The notes beneath the pieces were generated by a model. It was not told the DNA's origin. It searched no databases and saw only the letters and a program-made list of their open reading frames with translations. A program made the position numbers and the translations under genes. A DNA stretch of 53,661 nucleotides from an uncultured archaeon (lineage in GTDB: Archaea > Halobacteriota > Halobacteria > Halobacteriales > Haloferacaceae): the NCBI GenBank assembly GCA_937138675.1, contig CAKZPG010000044.1:1-53661 (forward strand), given 5' to 3'. Below, piece after piece: positions 47,464-53,661 of the stretch. How positions within the stretch are numbered: the stretch's first letter is position 1; each line of letters opens with the position of its first letter.

Positions 47464-48081
47464 CTACCGGCCAAACCGTCGCTGCCGACTTTGGTAGTCA
47501 AGCAGCGCCCGCAGGTAGTCTCGCCTTCGGAAGTCCCGCCAGTTCACGTCGGTGAAGTAGAGTTCCGAGTAGACCGACTGCCAGATCATGAAATCGGAGA
47601 GACGCTCGGCACCGGTCTTGATCAGGAGATCCGGTTCTTCCGGAAAGACCAGCCGTAGCTCAATGGCGTCGGCGTCGACGTCCGCCGGGTCGAGGTCGCC
47701 GGTCGCGACCTCCTGTGCGAGCGCCCGGGTCGCGGCCGCGAACTCCCGCTTGCCGCCGAGGCCGACGTTGACGTGGATCGGCGCCTCCACGGGGTCGGTG
47801 TCGCCGGGGCCGCGCACCGCGAGCGGTCGTGGAGAGTCGACGTCCCGGAGCGCACGCTCGATCGTCGGGACGACCGCCTCGTCGAGGACCGAGACACTCA
47901 CAGAGACCCGCTCTGTGCCGTAGTCGAACGCCCACCGGAGGAAGCGCTCGAGCGTGTCGTACGCCCCCTGTTCTAAGAGGTCGCGTTCGGTGATGACGAC
48001 CGCGACGCTCTCGGGGAGCCATCCGCCCCGACGACGGCGCGCGCGGACCCGGAGGGCGAGCCACCGGTCGTACGGATTCAC
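47464..48081 (-). CDS. cis-Prenyltransferase paralog lacking the catalytic Asp motif
   Basis: A 205-residue protein clearly related to the neighbouring synthase at its C-terminus: EPDLLIKTGAERLSDFMIWQ, then YSELYFTDVNWRDFRRRDYLRALLDYQSR. In the N-terminal half the HVA..MDGN...A motif is absent (SVAVVITERDLLEQGAYDTL), as is the STENW segment. This is the pattern of the non-catalytic partner (NgBR/Nus1-type) of heteromeric cis-prenyltransferases in eukaryotes. It is convergent with uppS, 31 bp apart, and divergent from the DUF92 gene. A structural or accessory role is inferred. Confidence 0.85.
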   Translation of the reverse strand: MNPYDRWLALRVRARRRRGGWLPESVAVVITERDLLEQGAYDTLERFLRWAFDYGTERVSVSVSVLDEAVVPTIERALRDVDSPRPLAVRGPGDTDPVEAPIHVNVGLGGKREFAAATRALAQEVATGDLDPADVDADAIELRLVFPEEPDLLIKTGAERLSDFMIWQSVYSELYFTDVNWRDFRRRDYLRALLDYQSRQRRFGR

Positions 48082-48172
48082 GGGCGGCCTTCGGGGGCTG
48101 CTACGCCTGAGTCTTCCGTTCGTGGCGCGAATGTCGGGAGCGTTAAGTGTGCGTCAGAGCTACCCACGACCC

Positions 48173-49510
48173 GTGACAGACCCCCTGTGGCGGGCCGGCG
48201 GGTTCGCCGCCGTTGCGACGCTGGCGCTCGCCGCGCCGGCACTGGGTCGAGCCGTAGCGCTCCCGTTCGCCCTCGTCGCCGCCGCAGCCGCGTTCGTCGT
48301 CGATGACGGTCCTCTGTTCGACCTGTTTGCCCGCCCGGGCGACCAGCAAGAGGGCCGACTCTCGGGGCTGGCCGGGTTCGCCCTCGCCGCTACTGGCCTC
48401 GGGGTCCTAACAGCGTTTCCCGGCGCGACGGCGACGATGCCCGTCGCCGTCTTCGTTGTGAGCGTTCTCGTTCTCGCGTACGGCAACCTCGGCGAGCGAC
48501 TCGTCGAGCGCGGGTCGTCGGACCCGTTCCTCGCGACAGCCGGGTTCGTCGCCGCCGGCTTCGCCGCCGGTGTCGCCGGCCAGGCCGCCGTTGCTACTGT
48601 GGCCAACCTCCCACTTTCGTACCCGCGCTTTGCCTTTCTCGCCGCCGCCGCGGCACTCGCGGCCGCGCTCTTTCGGACGATGCTCTACGTCCGCGACGAC
48701 CCGCTGGTGATGGTGAGTGTCGGTGTACTCTGCTGGCTCTTCGACGCCGTCGCGGCCGACGTCGCACCTGTGGAGGTTGGGGTCGCCCTCGCGCTTACTG
48801 CCGTCCTCGGTGTCCTCGCGTACGTCCTTGGCACCGCAAGTGCCACCGGGATGCTGACCGGCGTCCTTCTGGGACTGCTCGCTGTCGTCCTCGGCGGCCT
48901 CGGCTGGCTCGTCGTGCTCCTCACCTTTTTTGCCGTCGGCGGACTCTCCACTAAATTCCGGTACGACCGCAAACTCCAACGTGGTGTCGCCGAGGACGAC
49001 GGTGGCGCGCGCGGAACGGAGAACGTCCTTGGAAACGCCGCCGTTGCCCTCGTCGCCGTCGTCGCCTTCGCCGCTGCCGACCTCGTGCCTGGACGACCGG
49101 TCGACCCGGCAATGTTTCGTTACCTGTTCGCTGGGTCGCTCGCGGCCGCGATGGCCGACACCCTCTCCTCGGAGGTGGGCGGCCTGTTCGACGGGCCGCG
49201 CCTCGTCACGACGTTTGAAGCCGTCCCGCCCGGCACCGACGGTGGTGTGACGTGGCAGGGGACGATCGCCGGTCTGGTCGGCGCCGCTGCAGTGGGCAGC
49301 GTCTCCCTGCTCCTCCTCGGAACGCGCCTCCCCGGCGACGCAGCGGCCGTCGTTGTCGTTGGCGGCGTAGTTGGGATGTTCACTGACAGTCTCCTCGGCG
49401 CAACCATCGAGGGCGACCGGGTCGGCAACGAGGCGGTGAACCTGGCCGCTACTGCCGCCGGCGGTGCCGCAACGGCGGCGCTGGCCGTTGGCCTCGGCCT
49501 CGTCGCCTGA
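48173..49510 (+). CDS. DUF92 family integral membrane protein
   Basis: A 445-residue protein with about 10-12 hydrophobic helices. The DUF92 core is visible at STKFRYDRKLQRGVAEDDGG, RGTENVLGNAAVAL, GSLAAAMADTLSSEVG, FEAVPPGTDGGVTWQGTIAG and MFTDSLLGATIEGD. Plant VTE6, a phytyl-phosphate kinase, belongs to this family, so an isoprenyl or polyprenyl phosphate substrate is plausible next to the cis-prenyltransferases. I prefer GTG 48173 over ATG 48131, because a TTAAG box about 25 bp upstream of the GTG fits leaderless transcription. Confidence 0.75.
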   Translation: MTDPLWRAGGFAAVATLALAAPALGRAVALPFALVAAAAAFVVDDGPLFDLFARPGDQQEGRLSGLAGFALAATGLGVLTAFPGATATMPVAVFVVSVLVLAYGNLGERLVERGSSDPFLATAGFVAAGFAAGVAGQAAVATVANLPLSYPRFAFLAAAAALAAALFRTMLYVRDDPLVMVSVGVLCWLFDAVAADVAPVEVGVALALTAVLGVLAYVLGTASATGMLTGVLLGLLAVVLGGLGWLVVLLTFFAVGGLSTKFRYDRKLQRGVAEDDGGARGTENVLGNAAVALVAVVAFAAADLVPGRPVDPAMFRYLFAGSLAAAMADTLSSEVGGLFDGPRLVTTFEAVPPGTDGGVTWQGTIAGLVGAAAVGSVSLLLLGTRLPGDAAAVVVVGGVVGMFTDSLLGATIEGDRVGNEAVNLAATAAGGAATAALAVGLGLVA

Positions 49511-49511
49511 C

Positions 49512-49961
49512 GTGCCCCCACCCCGTCCGCGTCTCGCGACCGACGCCGACCGACCGGCCTGTCGCGCACTTCAGTCGCTCTTGCCGGCGCGCGCACCGAC
49601 GCTTCTCTCCGCCGACCTTGACGCTCTTCTCGTTGCTGGCCCGCGGGGCGCACCAGTGGGCTACCTGCTCGCTGTCGGCGTGCGGTTCGGAGATACGACA
49701 CGCGGGTCGGGCGACGACTCGCCGGCGGCCCATCTCGTTGAACTCGTCGTCGCGCCCGACGCCCGGCGCCGCGGGGTGGGCAGTGCGCTCCTCGACGCCT
49801 GCCTTGTGCAGGCTGGCGCTGTCACGACGCTCGTCGCAAGAGAGAACAGGCCGGCAATCTCGCTCTACCGGTCACGCGGGTTCGAACGAGTCGGTGAGCG
49901 CCCGGACGCGTTCGACTCTGGAGCGCTGCTACTCAGGCGTCCATCTGCGCCGCGGTCCTGA
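49512..49961 (+). CDS. GNAT-family N-acetyltransferase
   Basis: A 149-residue GNAT protein with the acetyl-CoA binding motif A, VELVVAPDARRRGVGSALLDA (V..RGxGxG), motif B (LVARENRPAISLYRSRGFERVGERP) and a short N-terminal region. The start is GTG at 49512, one base after the DUF92 stop, so it is probably co-transcribed. It may acetylate protein N-termini (RimI-like) or a small amine. The 3' end overlaps the convergent dnaG by 29 bp. Confidence 0.8.
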   Translation: MPPPRPRLATDADRPACRALQSLLPARAPTLLSADLDALLVAGPRGAPVGYLLAVGVRFGDTTRGSGDDSPAAHLVELVVAPDARRRGVGSALLDACLVQAGAVTTLVARENRPAISLYRSRGFERVGERPDAFDSGALLLRRPSAPRS

Positions 49962-51300
49962 CCCGGACCTCGACCGGCCGCTTGACGAACGGCCCAGCCT
50001 CGCGCGCGACCGCCTGTGAGACACCGCGTTCGGCGAAGACGTCGAGTAGCTGCTGGCTCAGTCTCCCGTCAACTACGACCGCGTGAGGCGGGTCGACTGC
50101 GTCGGAGACCGCGCCCCCGACGTCCGCGACCGGTACCTCGTCAAGGATGGCAAAGCCGTCGTCGAGGAGACGCGCCCGTCCCATCTCGCCGCCGACGACC
50201 GCGCGGACGTGCCCCGCGAGGGAGTCAGGCGGGAGGTCGTCCTCGTGCCCGGCCTCGTCGCTCGCCTCACCGGCGTCTGCTGCCTCCGGCGTCTCCCTCG
50301 TGTCCATGCCGTCGCGCTCCTCAGTGTCGTTCGCGTCCCCGGTATCCGTGTCGACTCGCTCGGAGTCGAACGACGGCTCCTCAACCGGCGCTGCCCCCTC
50401 CGTCCCGGCGCCGGGCGTGACCCTGATTCTGCCGCCGTCTGTGCCGGCGGCGGCCTCTGTTTTGTTTGCCACCTCGTCCCGGAGGCCGTGGCCGTTCTCC
50501 GGCAGCTCATCGATCTGCACCTTCTCGCGCAGGGCGCGCACGGCCTCGTGGCGTACGAGGTCCTCGACGGAGCGGCCCTCGGGCGCGAACGCGACGTAGT
50601 CCACGTCGCCGACCTGACGGAGTTCTCTGAGGATCAATTCGCCACCGCGGTCACCGTCGAGAAACGCTGTCACGGTCCGGCCGTCAGTCAGGTCCGCTAC
50701 CGCGTCAGGGACGTTCGTCCCCTCAACGGCGATAGCGTTTTTGACACCGTATCGTAAGAGCGTTAGCACGTCCGCCCGCCCCTCCACGACGATGACAGCG
50801 TCGGCGTCAGGGATCCGTGGCCCGGCGGGTAGGCCGTCGTACTCGGTGATGTTGGCAACTCGAACGGCCTCGCGGACCTCCGCCTGTATCTCCTCGCTCG
50901 AGGTGATCGACTCGTTGAACGCCTCACCGAGCAGTTCCTTCGCCCGCTCTACCACCTTGCGACGCTTTGCCTCGCGGACATCCTCTATCTCGGTTACTTC
51001 GACTCGGGCGCGACACGGCCCGACGCGTGTGATCGTCTCTAACGACGCCGCGAGAATTGCGGTGTCGACCCGATCAAGGCTGGAGGCAATCGTCACCTCG
51101 CCGAACGACTGCCCTCCCTCGCTCGACACCGTGACGTCGATACGGCCCACCTTCGAGGACTGCTGGAGGTCTCGGAGGTCCAGTTCGTCTCCCAGAAGCC
51201 CCTCTGTCTGCCCGAATATCGCCCCGACGACGTCACTACGCTCCACCACGCCGTTCGCCGCGACGTCCGCGTGTATCAGGTATTTAGATGTGTCGTCCAC
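49933..51300 (-). CDS. dnaG: DNA primase DnaG (archaeal, toprim)
   Basis: The archaeal DnaG, a toprim protein associated with the exosome and capable of primase activity. The 455-residue protein has DTSKYLIHADVAANGVVERS at the start, the toprim glutamate E173 in VVEGRADVL and the Asp pair D215/D217 in LDGDRGG. A long acidic, low-complexity linker (about 275-365) separates the toprim domain from the C-terminal domain. The GTG at 51300 matches the family N-terminus (compare MKDTAKYLIHADI), and the upstream extension is Arg/Cys-rich and not conserved. Confidence 0.93.
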   Translation of the reverse strand: MDDTSKYLIHADVAANGVVERSDVVGAIFGQTEGLLGDELDLRDLQQSSKVGRIDVTVSSEGGQSFGEVTIASSLDRVDTAILAASLETITRVGPCRARVEVTEIEDVREAKRRKVVERAKELLGEAFNESITSSEEIQAEVREAVRVANITEYDGLPAGPRIPDADAVIVVEGRADVLTLLRYGVKNAIAVEGTNVPDAVADLTDGRTVTAFLDGDRGGELILRELRQVGDVDYVAFAPEGRSVEDLVRHEAVRALREKVQIDELPENGHGLRDEVANKTEAAAGTDGGRIRVTPGAGTEGAAPVEEPSFDSERVDTDTGDANDTEERDGMDTRETPEAADAGEASDEAGHEDDLPPDSLAGHVRAVVGGEMGRARLLDDGFAILDEVPVADVGGAVSDAVDPPHAVVVDGRLSQQLLDVFAERGVSQAVAREAGPFVKRPVEVRVRTAAQMDA

Positions 51301-51451
51301 GTGAATCGGCCTCTTTGAGCCCGACAGCTTCTCTCTAACGTACGACGTCGACCCCGGATATAAGTGTCGTAGACGGGAGCGCGGATCGCACGAACACGTC
51401 AGCCAGCGTGTCCGGTGCGGGGCCGCCCGGTACATGGATGCGCTGCGCCGC

Positions 51452-52864
51452 TTAGAACAGCGGCTCACCCCGCGTTTCCGTGCCGAACGCGAGGACGACG
51501 ATACCGCCGAGAGCGAACGCTAACGCCAGCGGTGCGAGCGCCGCGAGGTAGCTCGTCTCGACGAGCGCACCGGCCGCGATCGGTCCAATCACGGCCGCGA
51601 CCTTCCCAACCCCGCCTGCGAAGCCGTTGCCGGTCGCACGCGCCTCCGTCGGGAACAGTTCGGGCGTGTAGGCGTAGATGGCCCCCCACGCACCGAGCGT
51701 GAAGAAGGAGGCTGCAAGCAGGCCACCGAGGAATGGGAGCACGCCCGATATCCGGATTCCGAACGGCGCGACACCAGGCATCGCGGCCGCGAAGACGAAG
51801 GTGAACAGGCCGGACGCGAGCAGGTAGCTCCCAAGCGTCGGCTTCCGGCCCACCTTCTCGACGAGGTAGGCCGCCGAGAAGTAGCCCGGAATCTGGACGA
51901 GGGCGACCGCCACGAAGTAGAGGTAGACGTTCCCGACGACGCCGGCTGCGCCGACAGTGCCGGGAAGCCAAATAAACACGCCGTAGTAGCCGAAGTTGAT
52001 CGCGAACCACGCGGCGGCGATCATCAGCGTCTGTTTGCGGATGTCGGCTTCGAACAGGCGTGAGAAGCCAGGCGAAGGCCCTGTCTCTATCGCGTCGGCG
52101 TCGATCTGCTCGTACGGTCGGTCGTTCGTCTCTGCGATCTTTCTGATCCGGTCGTTCGCGGCCTCCACGTCACCCTGTTGGGCGAGGAAGTACGGGGTCT
52201 CCTCTAGCCGAGAGCGGATAACGAAGACAAGAAGCGCTGGGGACGCCGCGGCGACAAACAGTAGCCGCCAGCCTGCAACGGCGCCAACGACCGGGAGCGT
52301 AACCATCCCGCCCGTGGTCAGCCCCTCAAGGAAGATCCACGCCAGTCCCACGGCGAGGAGGTTTCCGAGCGGCCAGAACGCGTCGAGATAGACCAGATAT
52401 CGGCCGCGTCGGTCGGTCGGCAGGTGTTCGGAGAGATAAGAGGTGTCGACCGCGAGCGCACCGCCGAGGCCGACGCCGGTCAGAAAGCGCAGGGCGAACC
52501 CGGAGTAGAATCCGACCGCGAGCGCTGTCAGTCCAGCGAACACCGAGTACGAGAGCACCGTCCACTGGAACGCGGCCTTCCGCCCGTATCGGTCGGCGTA
52601 CCAGCCCCAGCCCCAGTTGCCGATGATCATCCCCATCAGCGACGCGGCGCCGAGCAGTCCCGCGGAGAGCCCGGTGAGTCCCCACGTCCCGATGAGGACG
52701 GGGAGCGTGAAGCTGATCAGGATCACTTCCATCCCGTCGAACGCCCACGCGCTCCCGCAGACTGCGAGGAGCCGGTGGTGGAACTTGCCGACCGGGATCC
52801 GGTCGAGTACCTGTGAGACGGTTACCGTTGTGTCACCGCTAACTGTCGATCGCTTCTCTTCCAT
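51452..52864 (-). CDS. MFS transporter (sugar/aromatic-acid porter type)
   Basis: A 470-residue 12-helix MFS permease. Signature motifs are GWYADRYGRKAAF (the GxxxDRxGR loop between helices 2 and 3), the TGVGLGGALAVDTSYLSEHLPTDRRGR segment (a helix 4-5 loop with E), and VEKVGRKPTLGSY plus PELFPTEARATGNGF in the second half. This matches the SP/SV2/NiaP-like group, which includes nicotinate and aromatic-acid carriers. The substrate is not determined. It is divergent from the isochorismatase-like gene and likely co-regulated through the palindrome between them. Confidence 0.85.
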   Translation of the reverse strand: MEEKRSTVSGDTTVTVSQVLDRIPVGKFHHRLLAVCGSAWAFDGMEVILISFTLPVLIGTWGLTGLSAGLLGAASLMGMIIGNWGWGWYADRYGRKAAFQWTVLSYSVFAGLTALAVGFYSGFALRFLTGVGLGGALAVDTSYLSEHLPTDRRGRYLVYLDAFWPLGNLLAVGLAWIFLEGLTTGGMVTLPVVGAVAGWRLLFVAAASPALLVFVIRSRLEETPYFLAQQGDVEAANDRIRKIAETNDRPYEQIDADAIETGPSPGFSRLFEADIRKQTLMIAAAWFAINFGYYGVFIWLPGTVGAAGVVGNVYLYFVAVALVQIPGYFSAAYLVEKVGRKPTLGSYLLASGLFTFVFAAAMPGVAPFGIRISGVLPFLGGLLAASFFTLGAWGAIYAYTPELFPTEARATGNGFAGGVGKVAAVIGPIAAGALVETSYLAALAPLALAFALGGIVVLAFGTETRGEPLF

Positions 52865-52934
52865 CGTGAGTACTGTAGGTGATACGTCCCTAGGAACTTA
52901 AATTAAATCATTAGAAGTAATTATTTGACGCTAT

Positions 52935-52953
52935 CGAAGAGAAATACTCTTCG
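52935..52953. promoter_or_regulatory. Perfect inverted repeat, putative operator
   Basis: CGAAGAG-aaata-CTCTTCG (7-bp arms) lies in an AT-rich divergent promoter region (TTTAATTTAA and AATTATTT at 52898-52927). It sits between the MFS transporter and the isochorismatase-like gene. Arm identity and position suggest binding by a homodimeric regulator. Neither gene nearby encodes that regulator in this window. Confidence 0.5.
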
Positions 52954-53003
52954 TCAGATCGGTCGACCAAGCAGTTCATGCCCGCCCGCGCCCGATTCGG
53001 CCC

Positions 53004-53561
53004 GTGACGCTTGAGTTCGACGCTGCCGCCCTCGTCCTCGTTGATCTTCAGACCGGCTTCGACGCCGCACGCTGGGGCGAGCGCAACAACCCTGGAGCGG
53101 AGGCGGCCGCGGCGCGCCTGCTGACGGCATGGCGCGAGACGGACCGTCCCGTCATCCACGTCCGGCACGACTCGACCGAACCCGACTCCCCGCTCAGGCG
53201 GGACACCCCGGGATTCGCGTGGAAGCCCGAGACGGCGCCCAATGAAGACGAGATGGTCGTGACGAAGCGGGTGAACGCTGCGTTCGTCGGAACGGAGCTC
53301 GAGTCCTTGCTTCGCGAACGCGGCGTCGAGACCGTCGTTCTCGCCGGCCTGACGACCGACCACTGCGTCTCCACGACAGCGCGTCTCGCGGAGAACCTCG
53401 GCTTCGCCGCCGTCGTCGTTCGGGACGCGACGGCAGCGTTCGACCGCGAACTCGACGGCGAGCGGTTCGACGCCCAGACAGTCCACCGGACGGCCCTCGC
53501 CCATCTCGCTGGCGAGTTCGCCGTGGTGACGACCGTCGACGAACTCGTCGCGGACCCGTGA
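53004..53561 (+). CDS. Isochorismatase-family cysteine hydrolase
   Basis: A 185-residue cysteine hydrolase with the family triad: D14 (VLVDLQTGF), K88 (VTKRVNAAF) and C121 ([14 protein letters not shown]). Nicotinamidase-type metal ligands (DxHxxxH after the first strand) are absent, so it is not PncA-like. The substrate is probably a carboxamide or enol ester. The start is GTG at 53004. The remaining bases to 53661 contain no complete gene. It shares a promoter region with the MFS gene, which may import its substrate. Confidence 0.85.
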   Translation: MTLEFDAAALVLVDLQTGFDAARWGERNNPGAEAAAARLLTAWRETDRPVIHVRHDSTEPDSPLRRDTPGFAWKPETAPNEDEMVVTKRVNAAFVGTELESLLRERGVETVVLAGLTTDHCVSTTARLAENLGFAAVVVRDATAAFDRELDGERFDAQTVHRTALAHLAGEFAVVTTVDELVADP

Positions 53562-53661
53562 CCGTCCGTAACGCACGCTTTTGTCGCTCTGTCGTCACCT
53601 CGAACCACCGACAGCCCCTCTCAGGACTCGTGCCGCCGGGGCCGGCACCGCCGGGCCGCGA

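Noticed and set aside
1-53661. CRISPR array
   Set aside because: No regularly spaced direct repeats of 24-40 bp were seen on either strand, and there are no cas-like proteins.

Overview
This window is chromosomal DNA of a halophilic archaeon (class Halobacteria). The evidence is a GC-rich, strongly Asp/Glu-biased proteome, frequent GTG starts with TATA-like boxes about 25-30 bp upstream (leaderless transcripts), and a diagnostic gene set: CetZ tubulin, F420 biosynthesis (CofC, CofG, CofH), archaeosine RaSEA, eIF1A, eIF5A with deoxyhypusine synthase, siroheme-decarboxylase heme synthesis and archaeal DnaG. I cannot fix the genus from sequence alone. Most of the window is ordinary housekeeping DNA. 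LAYOUT: 1-65 is the right end of an IS200/IS605-type (IS1341-like tnpB) element. 0.2-6.4 kb holds a Tat lipoprotein, RaSEA, a purine block (purQ, purS, purU, purC) and a cyclase-family hydrolase. 6.5-12.2 kb holds cofH, a membrane hydrolase-fold protein, and a minus-strand run cetZ > membrane-anchored protein > cofC > cofG. 12.3-15.6 kb holds an NDUFA9-like dehydrogenase, thymidylate kinase, two small membrane proteins and a divergent pair of stand-alone Lrp ligand-binding (RAM) domains. 15.6-16.34 kb is a gene-free, hairpin-rich patch of IS200/IS605-derived debris. 16.3-19 kb holds a DUF5813 protein, tRNA-Leu(UAA), a ferredoxin, a PspA-like protein and a cyclophilin. 19.0-19.65 kb is a decayed RecA/RAD55-like ATPase. 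19.7-28.4 kb holds TrpD2-like, DUF4350 and SppA-like proteins, a siroheme decarboxylase, a PHP protein, two FAD oxidoreductases, MsrB and eIF1A. 28.5-31.9 kb is the most accessory stretch: cspA, a DUF433/DUF5615 toxin-antitoxin-like pair whose toxin ORF ends in a copied cspA tail, small ORFs, a winged-helix regulator, a Cys-rich microprotein and a frameshifted membrane gene. 31.9-37.2 kb is a minus-strand run with eIF5A, agmatinase-like SpeB, a Nif3-like protein, deoxyhypusine synthase, a UbiB/ABC1 kinase and Hsp20. 37.3-40.8 kb holds two MoeA proteins around a small membrane protein. 40.8-46.4 kb holds a HAD hydrolase, a YqcI-like protein, pterin dehydratase and the heme operon ahbB > sirC > hemA. 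46.5-53.6 kb holds two cis-prenyltransferase paralogs facing each other, a DUF92 membrane protein, GNAT, dnaG, an MFS transporter and an isochorismatase-fold hydrolase. HOW THE GENES WORK TOGETHER: heme is made by the siroheme route, with HemA, SirC and two AhbA-AhbB-type fusion decarboxylases all in the window. F420 synthesis has its chromophore and guanylyltransferase genes here. eIF5A, its deoxyhypusine synthase and a ureohydrolase probably acting on the agmatine-derived intermediate are clustered. The cis-prenyltransferase pair next to DUF92 suggests dolichol or polyprenyl-phosphate metabolism. No CRISPR array, rRNA, intact transposase or prophage is visible. The most novel-looking signals are the cspA-tail/DUF5615 chimera, the convergent active/degenerate cis-prenyltransferase pair, the cetZ-coupled membrane protein and the IS200/IS605-derived structured DNA at 15.6-16.3 kb.
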